A stretch of 64,000 bases of DNA from Corynebacterium durum (GTDB lineage: Bacteria; Actinomycetota; Actinomycetes; Mycobacteriales; Mycobacteriaceae). The number at the start of each line of letters is the position of its first letter. Position 1 is the first letter of the stretch. Below are positions 23,089-33,152 of this stretch, one piece after another. Location of the stretch: positions 1,054,001 through 1,118,000 of the forward strand of contig NZ_CP047200.1 in the NCBI RefSeq assembly GCF_030408675.1, in the 5' to 3' direction. The translations under genes and the position numbers were made by a program. The notes beneath the pieces were generated by a model. The model was not told where the DNA came from. It made no database searches and was given only the letters and a program-made list of their open reading frames with translations.

Positions 23089-23565
23089 ATGGAATATGTG
23101 TGGTTTGCGCTGATTCTGGCCGTCATTGTGATTACTCTGCTGGCCACATGGCGCTTTATCACGCTGCGTTCCAAGGGCACACCGGTGTTACTGCGTAAGA
23201 TGCCAGCGCCGGGAGATCACGGTTGGAGGCACGGTGCGATCCGCTACGTAGGTGAAAAGATTGAGTATTACAAGCTTCGATCACTGTCACCACGAGCGGA
23301 TCTTTTTGTTATGCGAGGGGATTTGAAGGTGCTGGCTCGCCGCGAGCCAACCTCGAACGAGGTGCTGTACATGCACCCGAACACTCGTATTTTGTTGATC
23401 GAGATTGCGGGCACGGAATATGAGTTGGCGTTTGAAAACCGTGGGGATACGGCGTTTATTGCCTGGTTGGAGTCAGCGCCAACGCGTCAGGTGATTCGGG
23501 TGAATCCGCGCCAGGCTATGCGTCATTTTGCAATACAGCAGGCCCGGGAATTGGGTGGCCGCTAG
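23089..23565 (+). CDS. DUF2550 membrane-anchored protein
   Basis: 158 residues. One N-terminal membrane helix (residues 3-24, VWFALILAVIVITLLATW) is followed by a soluble domain with WRHGAIRYVGEKIEYYKLRSLSPRAD. This matches the actinobacterial DUF2550 family, which stands directly after the ATP synthase operon in mycobacteria and corynebacteria. Function unknown. An RBS AAGAGGGA precedes the ATG. Confidence 0.8.
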   Translation: MEYVWFALILAVIVITLLATWRFITLRSKGTPVLLRKMPAPGDHGWRHGAIRYVGEKIEYYKLRSLSPRADLFVMRGDLKVLARREPTSNEVLYMHPNTRILLIEIAGTEYELAFENRGDTAFIAWLESAPTRQVIRVNPRQAMRHFAIQQARELGGR

Positions 23566-23615
23566 CACACACCGGATTGACCGGATTTTTGTTGGGTGTG
23601 GGATAAGGTAGGGGA

Positions 23616-24308
23616 ATGCGTCTTGTCATTGCCCGTTGCTCCGTGGATTATGTTGGCCGGTTGGAAGCGCACCTTCCGATGGCGGATCGTTTGTTGATGG
23701 TCAAGGCCGATGGGTCTGTGTCCATTCACGCTGATGACCGTGCATATAAGCCATTGAACTGGATGACACCGCCATGCACCCTGGAGGAGCAGGAGATTAC
23801 CGATGTAGACGGGCAGGATGTGGGCGTGCGCATGTGGATCGTGGAGAACAAGAAGGGGGAGCAGCTGCGCATCACGTTGGAGGCGGTGCATTCGGATTAC
23901 TACTACGACCTCGGCGAGGATCCCGGGCTGGTTAAGGATGGGGTGGAGACGCATCTTCAGGAGCTGTTAGCCGATCACATCACCACATTGGGGGATGGGT
24001 ATACGCTGATCCGCCGTGAATACCCGACGGCGATTGGCCCGGTGGATATTTTGTGCCGGGATAGCGACGGCGCAACGGTTGCTGTGGAGATTAAACGTCG
24101 CGGTGGTATTGATGGTGTAGAGCAGCTGTCACGGTATTTGGAGCTGCTGAACAGGGATGAGCTGTTGAAGCCGGTGCAGGGGGTCTTTGCGGCGCAGGAG
24201 ATTAAGCCACAGGCTCGGACGCTGGCGGAGGATCGCGGAATCCGATGCGTGACGTTGGACTATCAGGCGTTGCGCGGCATTGAATCTGATGAGCTTCGGC
24301 TCTTCTAG
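23616..24308 (+). CDS. nucS: Endonuclease NucS (EndoMS), mismatch-specific
   Basis: Cleaves both strands at mismatches and replaces MutS/MutL in most actinobacteria, including C. glutamicum. 230 residues. The N-terminal dimerisation domain starts [21 protein letters not shown], and the C-terminal RecB-like nuclease has D144, E158 and K160 in [20 protein letters not shown], the PD-(D/E)XK residues. The extreme C-terminus ends in DELRLF, which resembles the short motif used by NucS to bind the DNA clamp. Confidence 0.95.
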   Translation: MRLVIARCSVDYVGRLEAHLPMADRLLMVKADGSVSIHADDRAYKPLNWMTPPCTLEEQEITDVDGQDVGVRMWIVENKKGEQLRITLEAVHSDYYYDLGEDPGLVKDGVETHLQELLADHITTLGDGYTLIRREYPTAIGPVDILCRDSDGATVAVEIKRRGGIDGVEQLSRYLELLNRDELLKPVQGVFAAQEIKPQARTLAEDRGIRCVTLDYQALRGIESDELRLF

Positions 24309-24334
24309 AGGATCAGTGAGGAAAGCGGTGCAGC

Positions 24335-24613
24335 ATGCCACGAAAAAATAGGCGGTTGAATACGACTCCGTCTCGTCAGCTGCCTCAGGATGGCGCTGCG
24401 TATTTTGGCACCCAGACGCAGGATGCGTTTGGGGAAATATATCTGGTGCGGCACATGGGATCGGCTGCGGCGAAGAAATACTACGTGTGCCCAGGATGCA
24501 ATCAAAATATCCCGCCCGGCGTGGCACACATTGTTGCGTGGCCACGGGATTACGGGCGGGGTGCGGACGACCGTAGGCATTGGCACAAGCCGTGCTGGGA
24601 ACGGCGTCGATAA
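24335..24613 (+). CDS. Small conserved actinobacterial protein, probable zinc binder
   Basis: 92 residues; a basic N-terminus, then CPGCNQNIPPGVAHIVAWP and DDRRHWHKPCW, so CxxC, H, H and C are placed like a small zinc site. It is commonly found next to nucS in this group and is often labelled ATP/GTP-binding without evidence. The stop codon lies inside one copy of the repeated word CGTCGATAAGC (24605-24615). Role unknown. Confidence 0.75.
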   Translation: MPRKNRRLNTTPSRQLPQDGAAYFGTQTQDAFGEIYLVRHMGSAAAKKYYVCPGCNQNIPPGVAHIVAWPRDYGRGADDRRHWHKPCWERRR

Positions 24614-24621
24614 GCGGTTGG

Positions 24622-25080
24622 TTAGGAGGCTGGTTCGGTGATTTCGAGAAGAACGCCGTTAGCGTCTTTCGGGTGAACGAAGTTGATGCGTGCTCCGCCG
24701 GTGCCGATTTTGGGTTCGGGGTACAGCAGGCGGGTTCCCTGTGCGCGCAGGTGCTCGCTCAGTGCGTCAATGTTGTTGGTGCGCACGCACATCTGCTGCA
24801 GGCCAGGGCCTTTTTTATCGATGAATTTGGCGATGGTGGAGTCCTCGTTCAGCGGAGCGAGGAGCTGCACCATGCCATCGGTGGCACCAAGGTTCTTCGG
24901 GCCGATCATGGCCTCCACGACACCCTGCTCCTCATTGGTTTCCTGGTGGTGGTTCACCCAGCCGAAGTTGGAGCGGTAGAACTCAACGGCGGCGTCAAGA
25001 TCCGGCACGGCGATGCCTACGTGATCGAGGCAGATGACGTACTCGTGGGGAATATCAATGGAAGAAATATCATGAGTCAT
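24622..25080 (-). CDS. mce: Methylmalonyl-CoA epimerase
   Basis: Vicinal-oxygen-chelate fold enzyme interconverting (2R)- and (2S)-methylmalonyl-CoA in the propionate pathway. 152 residues from ATG 25080. Metal ligands: H in CLDHVGIAVPDL, Q/H in GMVQLLAPL and MCVRTNNID, E in GVLLEITEP. The frame is open 13 codons further upstream but without similarity. Convergent with the preceding small gene, nine bases between the stops, and divergent from the next gene. Confidence 0.88.
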   Translation of the reverse strand: MTHDISSIDIPHEYVICLDHVGIAVPDLDAAVEFYRSNFGWVNHHQETNEEQGVVEAMIGPKNLGATDGMVQLLAPLNEDSTIAKFIDKKGPGLQQMCVRTNNIDALSEHLRAQGTRLLYPEPKIGTGGARINFVHPKDANGVLLEITEPAS

Positions 25081-25159
25081 GCCTACAAGTGTAGTCCGAT
25101 CGCTGACACAATGCGCCAAAAGTCACAATGAACCTCATCATGTGACTACCCTGTAACTC

Positions 25160-25462
25160 ATGATTATTGCTTTCTCCGTCGCCCCCACCGAAACCCCCAA
25201 TAACCAGGCCGAAATGTCAGAGGCGGTGTCCGCTGCCATCAAGATCGTCCGAGAATCCGGGCTGCCCAATGAGACAAACGCCATGTTCACCTTGGTGGAA
25301 GGGGAGTGGGATGAGGTCATGTCTGTGATCAAACGCGCCACCGACGCTGTGTTGGAGGTATCGCCACGCGTGTCGCTGGTGCTGAAGGCCGATATCCGGC
25401 CCGGGTACACGAATCAAATTACGGCTAAAGTTGAGTCGGTGGAACGCCACCTATCGCAATAA
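25160..25462 (+). CDS. MTH1187/YkoF-type thiamine-binding protein
   Basis: 100 residues forming one ferredoxin-like domain (MIIAFSVAPTETPN, ESGLPNETNAMFTLVEGEWDEVM, PRVSLVLKADIRPG). The family binds thiamine or related compounds and forms tetramers; a transport or sensing role is inferred. It lies 15 bases before the following gene. Confidence 0.8.
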   Translation: MIIAFSVAPTETPNNQAEMSEAVSAAIKIVRESGLPNETNAMFTLVEGEWDEVMSVIKRATDAVLEVSPRVSLVLKADIRPGYTNQITAKVESVERHLSQ

Positions 25463-25477
25463 AGAAAGGACAAAAGA

Positions 25478-26413
25478 ATGACGACGCCTGACCGTTTTGT
25501 TGCCGGAGCCATCGACCTTGGTGAGGTCAAAGCCCGCGCGGAGGCACGTGCCCAGGCTAGCCGCCAGCCTGCCGGTAGTGTGGCACCGACGTTAACCATT
25601 ACGCAAGAGAATTTTGAGCATGATGTGGTGCGTCGCTCCTTACAGGTTCCAGTGATTGTGCTGGTAGGAACGTCCCGGAGTGAGCAATCCGAACAGCTTC
25701 GCGCTGACTTTACCACGCTAGCAACACAGGCCAACCTCGCCTGGATTTTCGCCTACCTTGATGCAGATGCCACGCCGGAATTAGCCCAGATGCTCGGCGT
25801 TACCGGGCTTCCCACTGTTATTGCGCTTGCCGACGGCCGCCCACTCGCTGATTTCCAGGGCGGTCAACCGTTGGAGGCACTTCAGCAGTGGACTACTGCC
25901 GTGGTCTCGGCCGTTGAGGGCAAGCTCGTCGGGTTGAGTGACGCAGCTGCTGAGGGATCGGATGATGAGGGTGCGCAGGGTGCTCCAGCGCAGAGCACCC
26001 CCGAGGATCCGCGCTTTGAGCCCGCTACAGAGGCACTGAATAACGGCGATTTTGATGCTGCAATTGCCGTCTATGATTCCATCCTCGCTCAAGAACCGGC
26101 CAATGCTGAGGCTAAAGCTGCCCGCGATAATGCCCGATTCCTTGCCCGTATTTCGGCCGCCATGGCTGATGGCGAGGCTGATCCCATTGCGTGTGCCGAC
26201 GCCGCGCCGGGCGATGTCGATCTTGCTCTGACTGCCGCTGATGCCGAGATAGCCGCAGGTAAGGTGGAACAGGCATTTGATCGCCTGTTGGCAGTAATTA
26301 TGAAAGATAAGGAGCGGGTGCGTACTCGCATGGTGGAGTTGTTTGCTCTGTTTGATGCGGGCGACCCGCGCGTGGCTGATGCTCGTGCGCGGATGGCGAA
26401 TGCTCTTTTCTGA
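25478..26413 (+). CDS. Thioredoxin-fold co-chaperone-like protein without CXXC (YbbN/CnoX type)
   Basis: 311 residues. Residues about 45-145 form a thioredoxin domain (VIVLVGTSRSEQSEQLRADF, LGVTGLPTVIALADGRPLADFQG), and the second half is a TPR-like helical region (ALNNGDFDAAIAVYDSILAQEPANAEAKAARDNARFL). This is the YbbN layout. The redox motif is replaced by S-R-S-E, so there is no disulfide chemistry; it can only act as a holdase or adaptor. Good RBS AAAGGA. Confidence 0.82.
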   Translation: MTTPDRFVAGAIDLGEVKARAEARAQASRQPAGSVAPTLTITQENFEHDVVRRSLQVPVIVLVGTSRSEQSEQLRADFTTLATQANLAWIFAYLDADATPELAQMLGVTGLPTVIALADGRPLADFQGGQPLEALQQWTTAVVSAVEGKLVGLSDAAAEGSDDEGAQGAPAQSTPEDPRFEPATEALNNGDFDAAIAVYDSILAQEPANAEAKAARDNARFLARISAAMADGEADPIACADAAPGDVDLALTAADAEIAAGKVEQAFDRLLAVIMKDKERVRTRMVELFALFDAGDPRVADARARMANALF

Positions 26414-26438
26414 ACCCGCGCACTGTGTGGCAGTGAAA

Positions 26439-26477
26439 CAGCGTCTAGAAGCACCATGATGGATCTTCTAGACGCTG
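26439..26477. terminator. Bidirectional hairpin between convergent genes
   Basis: A perfect 13-base stem, CAGCGTCTAGAAG (26439-26451) with its complement (26465-26477), and a 13-base loop, midway between the convergent thioredoxin-like and glgB stops. T-runs are poor on both sides. Confidence 0.75.
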
Positions 26478-26501
26478 CGCGTTATGTCCGGAGGAAATTA
26501 A

Positions 26502-28709
26502 TTACTTCTCTGGTTCCCAGCAGTACCACTGGCCGCTCATGGCGGGCACGTGAAGTTGCACGGAGAAGTCGTATCCATCCCAGGGGAAGGACACGGCCTC
26601 AACCTCAGTAGGAAGGTCGTTGTCGGCACCTTCGTAGATTCCGTCATCCGTGTTGAGGATGCGCACCCACTGGCCGCCTTCCGGCACGCCGAGTGTGTAC
26701 CCCAGATGGGATGCTCCACCAAAGTTGAACACGCAGAGTAGCTTGGAGCCGTCAGTGCCGTGTCGGTGGAACGCCAGAACGTTGTGGCTTGCGTCGTCGG
26801 ACTTGGCCCAACTGAACCCTTCATAGTTGTGGTCCTGCGAATACAGTGCGGGCAGTTCCTTGTACAGGCTGTTCAGGGTGCGGACCAAGGCATTGATGCC
26901 GCAGTGATATTCGCCTTCCCAGCCTTCCATGTCATACCAGTCAATAGAGCGGGCCTCGGACCATTCCTCTATCTGACCAAACTCCTGGCCTTGGAAAAGC
27001 AGGTTCTTGCCGGGGTGCGCCCACATATAGGCGAATAGGCTGCGGAGACCTGCTGCTTTGTTCCAGGCATCGCCGGGCATGCGGTTCCACAAGGAGCCTT
27101 TCCCGTGGACGACCTCATCGTGGGAGAACGGCAGGATGAACTTCTCCGAGTAGGCGTACACCATGGAGAAAGTGATCTCATTGTGGTGGTATTCGCGGTG
27201 CACGGGGTCCTTGGAGAAGTACTCCAGGGTGTCGTTCATCCAGCCCATGTTCCACTTCAAGGAGAAGCCAAGACCACCCTCTTCGGTGGGGGCGGTCACG
27301 CCAGGCCAAGAGGTTGATTCTTCGGCAACGGTGAGAACCCCAGGGAAGGCGCGGTGGACGGTGGCGTTGACTTCCTGCAGGAGTTGCACGGCGTCAAGAT
27401 TTTCGCGGCCGCCGTATTGGTTGGGCAGCCATTCGCCGTCTTTGCGGGAATAATCGAGGTAGAGCATGGAGGCCACGGCGTCAACACGCAGGCCATCAAT
27501 GTGGAACTCGTCGAGCCAGTAGAGGGCATTGGCCACTAGGAAGTTGCGGACCTCGGTGCGGCCGAAATCAAAAACGTAGGTGCCCCATTCTTTCTGCTCG
27601 CCGCGCCGCCAGTCAGGGTGCTCGTAGAGGGCTTCACCGTCGAAGCGGGCGAGGGCGAAATCGTCCTTGGGGAAGTGCCCCGGCACCCAGTCCACCAGCA
27701 CACCGATGCCGTGTTGGTGGAAGGCATCAACAAGGGCACGGAATTCATCAGGGGTGCCCCAGCGGGAACTGGGTGCGAAGTAGCCGGACACCTGATATCC
27801 CCAGGAACCACCGAAGGGGTGTTCCGCGACGGGTAAGAACTCGACGTGGGTAAAGCCTTGCTCGACTACGTAATCCACCAGTTCTGTGGCGAGGTCGCTG
27901 TAGCTCAGTCCCTGCTTCCAGGACCCAAGGTGCACCTCATACACGCTGATGGGTGCGTCGATGTTGTTGATCGCTTCTCGACGCTCCATCCACTCACTGT
28001 CCTGCCATGTGTACTGGGAGGTAGTGACCACCGAACCCGTGCGCGGTGGGGTCTCCGAGAGCTTAGCCAATGGGTCGGCCTTGTCACGGCGGTGACCTTC
28101 ACGTGTCTGGATGGCGTACTTGTACACGTCGCCGTCACCGACGTTCGGAATGAACAGTTCCCAGATCCCGGAACTTCCGAGGGAGCGCATGGGGTATTGG
28201 GATGAGTTCCATCCGCAAAAGTCGCCCACCACGGCAACACCGATGGCGTTGGGTGCCCAAACAGCGAAGGACGTGCCGTGGACCTCACCCATGACGGTGG
28301 TGTAGCTGCGCACAGTGGAACCAAGAACCTCCCAGAGACGTTCGTGACGGCCTTCGGAAATGAGGTAGATGTCCGTTTCGCCAAGTGTGGGTAGGAAATA
28401 GTAAGGATCGGCGGTGGTGATGGGATCCTGGTTGGGCCAGGTGATGCGCAGGCGATAGTCCTGCGGCTGGGCGTCGTCAAGCCAGATGGCGAAGATGTCG
28501 TCGCCAATGGGGTCCATGTCAACAGGACTGCGGCCGTTGATAAGCAGCTCAACGCGCTCCGCTCCTAGTTGGCGGGTGCGCACCACCGCACCTCCGTCAA
28601 CGGCGTGCCAACCGTAGAAACCATGAGGATCGTGGTGTTGGCAGTGACGTAGGCGGTGCAGGTCTTCTTCGAAAATGAAGCGGGGATCGTGCTCAGGTGC
28701 GGGGGTCAA
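26502..28709 (-). CDS. glgB: 1,4-alpha-glucan branching enzyme
   Basis: Makes alpha-1,6 branches in glycogen. 735 residues: N-terminal CBM48-type modules (1-220), then a GH13 catalytic barrel with [14 protein letters not shown] (nucleophile Asp), [11 protein letters not shown] (acid Glu) and [13 protein letters not shown] (transition-state Asp), then an all-beta C-terminal domain. It starts 40 bases after glgE. GlgE and GlgB are the two enzymes of the trehalose/maltose-1-phosphate route to glucan. Confidence 0.96.
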   Translation of the reverse strand: MTPAPEHDPRFIFEEDLHRLRHCQHHDPHGFYGWHAVDGGAVVRTRQLGAERVELLINGRSPVDMDPIGDDIFAIWLDDAQPQDYRLRITWPNQDPITTADPYYFLPTLGETDIYLISEGRHERLWEVLGSTVRSYTTVMGEVHGTSFAVWAPNAIGVAVVGDFCGWNSSQYPMRSLGSSGIWELFIPNVGDGDVYKYAIQTREGHRRDKADPLAKLSETPPRTGSVVTTSQYTWQDSEWMERREAINNIDAPISVYEVHLGSWKQGLSYSDLATELVDYVVEQGFTHVEFLPVAEHPFGGSWGYQVSGYFAPSSRWGTPDEFRALVDAFHQHGIGVLVDWVPGHFPKDDFALARFDGEALYEHPDWRRGEQKEWGTYVFDFGRTEVRNFLVANALYWLDEFHIDGLRVDAVASMLYLDYSRKDGEWLPNQYGGRENLDAVQLLQEVNATVHRAFPGVLTVAEESTSWPGVTAPTEEGGLGFSLKWNMGWMNDTLEYFSKDPVHREYHHNEITFSMVYAYSEKFILPFSHDEVVHGKGSLWNRMPGDAWNKAAGLRSLFAYMWAHPGKNLLFQGQEFGQIEEWSEARSIDWYDMEGWEGEYHCGINALVRTLNSLYKELPALYSQDHNYEGFSWAKSDDASHNVLAFHRHGTDGSKLLCVFNFGGASHLGYTLGVPEGGQWVRILNTDDGIYEGADNDLPTEVEAVSFPWDGYDFSVQLHVPAMSGQWYCWEPEK

Positions 28710-28749
28710 TGGTAGTTCCTATCTTCAGAAGGGACATAGGGGGCGGGTT

Positions 28750-30780
28750 TTAGCCGCGATATTCGTCTACATGCAACCATGCCAGTTTTTCGCGCCTGTT
28801 GGCAGGAATCTCTGGAAGGACGAACACATGGGCGACGTTGTTCCACGGTTCCAGACGCACGAAATTGTGCGTTCCCCAGTGGTAGGTGGCACCGGTAATC
28901 TCGTCGTAGACCTCGAACGTGGAATCCATATCCAGGCCCAGTTCCGGTAGGTTCAGGTGGATGGTGCCTTCCTGGGCGTTATAGGGGTCCAAGTTCACAA
29001 TCACCAGAATGCAGTTGCCTGTCAGCGCATCAACCTTGGAGTACGCAATCAGGTTGTCGTTATCAATCTGGTGGAAGTAGATGTTACGTAGCTGCTGCAA
29101 CGCCGGGTTGTCCTTGCGGATGCGGTTCAGGGCGGTGATGAACGGCTCCAGCGAATCGTTGTTCTCCAACGCCGCGTCGAAATCGCGGGGGCGAAGCTCA
29201 TATTTTTCGCTGTTCATGTATTCTTCGCTGCCAGGCTTCACCGCCTGGTTTTCATAGAGTTCGTAGCCCGAATAGACACCCCACAGTGGAGACAAGGTGG
29301 CAGCGAGAGCGGCGCGAATGGCGAACATTCCCCGACCGCCGTGCTGCAACGATGCGTGCAGAATATCCGGGGTGTTCACAAACAGATTCGGACGGCTGAT
29401 GTCAGCCATACGGGAGATTTCCTCGCCAAACTGTGTGAGTTCGTATTTGTTGGTCTGCCAGGTGAAATACGTGTAGTTCTGGGAGAACCCAACCTTGGCC
29501 AAGCCATAGAGGCGTGGGCGGCGGGTGAACGCCTCGGCCAGGAAAATCACTTCAGGGTGGGTTTCATGCACAGTGGAAATCAACCATTCCCAGAAGTTTG
29601 CTGGCTTGGTGTGGGGGTTATCTACGCGGAATGTGCGCACACCATGTTTGATCCAGTACTGCACCACGCGGAGAATTTCCTTGTAGATGCCCTTTTGATC
29701 GTTGTCGAAGTTCAGGGGGTAAATGTCCTGGTATTTCTTCGGTGGGTTTTCTGCATAGGCAATCGTGCCGTCCGGCAACACGGTGAACCATTCGGGGTGC
29801 TCTGCGGCCCAGGGGTGATCAGGCGCGCACTGCAACGCCAAGTCCAGGGCCACCTCAAGACCCAGCTTCTTGGCCTTGGCCATCAGGGCGTCGAAATCCT
29901 TAATGGTGCCCAGTTGCGGGTGTACCGCATCGTGGCCACCGGCTTCTGAACCGATAGCCCACGGGGAGCCTACATCGTGTGGTTCGGGGTCAAGAGTGTT
30001 GTTGCGACCCTTGCGGTTGACCTCGCCGATCGGGTGGATCGGCGGGAAGTACACAGTGTCAAAGCCCATCCGTGCCACACGGTCCAGTTCTTCGGCGGCG
30101 GTGGCGAAGGTGCCGTGCACCGGGTTGCCGTTCTCGTCCCAGCCGCCCGTGGAGCGGGGGAAGAATTCGTACCAAGAGCTCACCAAGGCTTTACGACGCT
30201 CTACATTAACCTTGTGACCTTTGCCGCGCGTGAGTAGTTCACGCAGTGGATGAAGCTCAAGAATGTTTAAAGTTTCGCGGGACAATCCGGGTGCGACGCG
30301 AGCACGTAGGTCGCCATTGCCACGCAGCGATTGCGCCACGTCCTGAAGGTGCGGACGTTGCGCTTTGGGGACAGCTTTCGCGGCTTTTTCAAACAACCGG
30401 GCGCCATGCTCAAGATCATTGGCAAGTTCTTCAGCGGACTGTCCGGCCTCAATCTTTGCGGTCACAGCGTGCCGCCATGTGGCGAGCGGATCGGACCATA
30501 CATCCACGCGGAAAGTCCAACGACCGGGTACATCGGGAACGAAAATGGCATTGACTTGGTCTGGGTCATCATCGCTGCGCTGCATGGGTATCCGCTTGGT
30601 GCGCGGGGCCACAGATGAATCATCGGGGCCTTTCACGTTGAGGGTCGCGGAGAGCGCGTCATGGCCTTCACGCCATACAAAAGCAAAAACAGGGATAAGT
30701 TCCCCCACAACAGCTTTAGATGGATAGGCTCCGCCTGACACAACGGGGCGGACGTCGTCTATTCCAAGTCGTCCGGTCAC
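28750..30780 (-). CDS. glgE: Maltose-1-phosphate maltosyltransferase
   Basis: Extends alpha-1,4-glucan using maltose-1-phosphate; known from actinobacteria and a drug target in mycobacteria. 676 residues: an N-terminal beta domain ([22 protein letters not shown]), the GH13_3 catalytic barrel with [11 protein letters not shown] (nucleophile Asp) and [19 protein letters not shown] (acid Glu), and a C-terminal beta domain. First gene of glgE-glgB; divergent from an ABC ATPase gene, as in C. glutamicum. Confidence 0.95.
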   Translation of the reverse strand: MTGRLGIDDVRPVVSGGAYPSKAVVGELIPVFAFVWREGHDALSATLNVKGPDDSSVAPRTKRIPMQRSDDDPDQVNAIFVPDVPGRWTFRVDVWSDPLATWRHAVTAKIEAGQSAEELANDLEHGARLFEKAAKAVPKAQRPHLQDVAQSLRGNGDLRARVAPGLSRETLNILELHPLRELLTRGKGHKVNVERRKALVSSWYEFFPRSTGGWDENGNPVHGTFATAAEELDRVARMGFDTVYFPPIHPIGEVNRKGRNNTLDPEPHDVGSPWAIGSEAGGHDAVHPQLGTIKDFDALMAKAKKLGLEVALDLALQCAPDHPWAAEHPEWFTVLPDGTIAYAENPPKKYQDIYPLNFDNDQKGIYKEILRVVQYWIKHGVRTFRVDNPHTKPANFWEWLISTVHETHPEVIFLAEAFTRRPRLYGLAKVGFSQNYTYFTWQTNKYELTQFGEEISRMADISRPNLFVNTPDILHASLQHGGRGMFAIRAALAATLSPLWGVYSGYELYENQAVKPGSEEYMNSEKYELRPRDFDAALENNDSLEPFITALNRIRKDNPALQQLRNIYFHQIDNDNLIAYSKVDALTGNCILVIVNLDPYNAQEGTIHLNLPELGLDMDSTFEVYDEITGATYHWGTHNFVRLEPWNNVAHVFVLPEIPANRREKLAWLHVDEYRG

Positions 30781-30884
30781 AGTTTATTACCTTCCGATTG
30801 CAGGGACCCAACGCTGATGCGCGGGTGATGGATGTGGTGTATTCGCATTCTTGAGGTCTGCTACAGGTAGTGCGGCGAGAAACT

Positions 30885-30905
30885 GCGTTACGTAAACGTT
30901 ACGAA
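30885..30905. promoter_or_regulatory. Operator-like repeat in the glgE / ABC divergent region
   Basis: CGTAA-ACG-TTACG (30891-30903) is a perfect inverted repeat with a central CG, the form usual for LacI/GalR-family sites, and CGTTACG occurs twice as a direct repeat (30886-30892 and 30897-30903). It lies about 105 bases upstream of glgE. A sugar-responsive LacI-type regulator is a guess; none is encoded nearby. Confidence 0.35.
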
Positions 30906-31016
30906 AACCTGGATGTCTGCCCGTGCGCACTGCCTGAGACCGACTCCCTAAAAGTCTAGATCAACAAAAGTAGCGGGACACGGCTGAAAATAGTGATTTT
31001 TCCTGCACTTTCCACC

Positions 31017-31826
31017 ATGATGGAGAAGGTGAACGATTTTAATCCAGATTTGCTTATCGATTTTGACGACGTTTCTTTCATCCGAGGTGGCAGAAACCTT
31101 GTTGGTCCGCTGACGTGGAAAGTTGAATTAGATGAACGCTGGGTGGTTCTTGGGCCTAATGGTGCAGGCAAAACCACTCTTATGCGTTTGGCTGGGGCTG
31201 AGGAATTTCCGTCCAGCGGCATTGCGCACATCATGGGTGAACAACTGGGCAAGACAGATATGCGTGACCTGCGCACCATGATTGGTATGTCGTCTTCCGC
31301 TCTGGCTAACCGCATCCCGACGGAAGAGCAAGTCAGTGACCTGGTGGTTTCCGCAGGCTACGCCATTCTTGGGCGGTGGCGCGAGGAATACAATGACATG
31401 GATTTCGGCCACGCAGACGCTGTATTGGAGCAGGTAGGTGCTTCGCACTTGAAGGACCGCATGTGGGGAACGCTCAGCGAGGGGGAGAAAAAGCGCGTAC
31501 TTATTGCCCGTGCGTTGATGACCAACCCAGAGCTGCTGTTGCTGGATGAACCCGGCGCGGGTTTGGACCTGGGTGGCCGTGAGGATTTGGTTGGCTACCT
31601 GGGGGAATTGGCCGTGGATCCGGACGCCCCGGCGATGGTGATGATCACCCACCATGTGGAGGAAATTCCTGCTGGATTCACCCATGCTATGTTGCTGGAT
31701 TCGGGTGAGGTGGTTGCTCAGGGCTTGATTGATCAGGTGCTGACCAGCGACAATTTGTCTAAGACGTTCCACCAGCCGATTCAGATTGATAGGATCGACG
31801 GACGTTTCTTCGCCCGTAGGGTATGA
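31017..31826 (+). CDS. ABC transporter ATP-binding protein (no permease beside it)
   Basis: 269 residues from ATG 31017. Walker A GPNGAGKTT, signature LSEGEKKRVLIARAL, Walker B LLLLDEPGAGLDL and switch His in MITHHVEEIP are complete. The type resembles YlmA/ModF-like stand-alone ATPases. A further in-frame ATG at 30993 cannot be excluded. The stop overlaps the next gene. Which membrane protein it serves, if any, cannot be told. Confidence 0.85.
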   Translation: MMEKVNDFNPDLLIDFDDVSFIRGGRNLVGPLTWKVELDERWVVLGPNGAGKTTLMRLAGAEEFPSSGIAHIMGEQLGKTDMRDLRTMIGMSSSALANRIPTEEQVSDLVVSAGYAILGRWREEYNDMDFGHADAVLEQVGASHLKDRMWGTLSEGEKKRVLIARALMTNPELLLLDEPGAGLDLGGREDLVGYLGELAVDPDAPAMVMITHHVEEIPAGFTHAMLLDSGEVVAQGLIDQVLTSDNLSKTFHQPIQIDRIDGRFFARRV

Positions 31827-33055
31827 GTTACACCCGGGACGAAGTCCGGTTTCTGATTGCGCATCAGGGGGATATTTCTGATGCGGAGCAGGGGCTGCAG
31901 ATGAATAAAAACACCCTCATTGCGGACATGGGTGTGTTGCGTGGTCGTTTCGGTGACCACGCCCGCGCCGTTGGCGAACTGCTTCATGCCCGTCGCGCGG
32001 CTTCGGAAAAATTGCGTGACGACGCCCGCGCACGCTGGCTTTTCTGCTACGAATCGGCGCAGCAGGCCACACCGTCTGCGGTAGCGGATGTGCGTGCGGA
32101 AAAAATTCGTGACATTGCGGGGGAAGGCGCGCTTGTCGCTGATGTGACCTGTTCAGTGGGAACGGAGGGATTGGCGGTCTCCAGGGCTGGACTGCGATAC
32201 GCAGGTTCCGATGTGGACCTGGCCCGACTTGACATGGCGCGCCACAATCTCGTGGGTACCAGCTCCTTGATCTACGCGGCAGATGCGCTTGTTCCCGCGA
32301 TTCAGCTCAACGATGTGGGTTGTGTTATTGCTGATCCAGCACGCCGTGACGGTGGACGTCGCATCAGTGACCCTGCGCACCTTATTCCACCCCTGCCGGA
32401 GTTGATCGCGGCATGGCCTGATGTGCCGCTAGCCGTGAAGTGCGCGCCGGGCATCGATTACAGCCAGTGGTCCGGATTAGTCAGTGTAGTGAGTGTGGAC
32501 GGCAAGGTGAAGGAAACCTGCTTGTACAGCCAGCATTTTGGGCGGGGCAGGGAAGCTGTGGTGTTGCGCGGCGGTGAGAACGGGGGCGTCGATAAGCAAT
32601 CGGCGGATGTGTTGAACTCTGATATGAACGATCGCCCTGGTGAGGACCTGGCGGGCGCGCCGGGGCGTTTTATTATCGACCCGGATGGAGCGATTGTGCG
32701 GGCGGGGCTGGTGCGCCAGATGGCGGTGCGGGAGGGGCTGTGGATGCTGGATGAACGGATCGCATACCTCACAGGGGATCGAATACCGGCGGGCCACACG
32801 GGTGCTGAGTTTGTGGCGCAGCTGCCGCTGAAGAAAATGAAAGACGTGAAACGCCTGCTGCGGGAGCTGGATTGTGGGAGCCTGGAAATCCTGGTGCGTG
32901 GCGTGGATGTGAACCCGGATAAGCTGCGCAAACAGCTGAAACTGGGTGGAAAGCGCCCGCTGACCCTGGTGTGTACGCGCATCAGGGCTGCTGGTGTGGC
33001 CTTGGTGTGTGGTCCGCGAGTGGGGCCCGGCGCGGATAATCCGTCATCAAGTTAG
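31823..33055 (+). CDS. Class I methyltransferase with C-terminal THUMP-like domain
   Basis: 410 residues. A SAM-binding motif VADVTCSVGTEGLAVSRAG lies near residue 105-125 and an acidic DPARR motif (IADPARRDGGRR) in the central part. The C-terminal 90 residues (KKMKDVKRLLRELDCGSLEILVRGVDV) match the THUMP-like domain in actinobacterial proteins of this type. Probably an RNA methyltransferase; the target is unknown. It overlaps the ABC ATPase gene by four bases (ATGA). It holds one copy of CGTCGATAAGC (32587-32597). Confidence 0.8.
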   Translation: MSYTRDEVRFLIAHQGDISDAEQGLQMNKNTLIADMGVLRGRFGDHARAVGELLHARRAASEKLRDDARARWLFCYESAQQATPSAVADVRAEKIRDIAGEGALVADVTCSVGTEGLAVSRAGLRYAGSDVDLARLDMARHNLVGTSSLIYAADALVPAIQLNDVGCVIADPARRDGGRRISDPAHLIPPLPELIAAWPDVPLAVKCAPGIDYSQWSGLVSVVSVDGKVKETCLYSQHFGRGREAVVLRGGENGGVDKQSADVLNSDMNDRPGEDLAGAPGRFIIDPDGAIVRAGLVRQMAVREGLWMLDERIAYLTGDRIPAGHTGAEFVAQLPLKKMKDVKRLLRELDCGSLEILVRGVDVNPDKLRKQLKLGGKRPLTLVCTRIRAAGVALVCGPRVGPGADNPSSS

Positions 33056-33152
33056 TATGACCTGAGTTGTCTATGCATACCTAGACTGGTCAGACTAAAC
33101 TAGCTGCGAGTTACATAATTGAGACATGACAATACGGAAAGGCGACTGCACT

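Noticed and set aside
29341..29949. 202-codon open frame on the plus strand inside glgE
   Set aside because: Reverse reading of a highly conserved catalytic domain; no start context.
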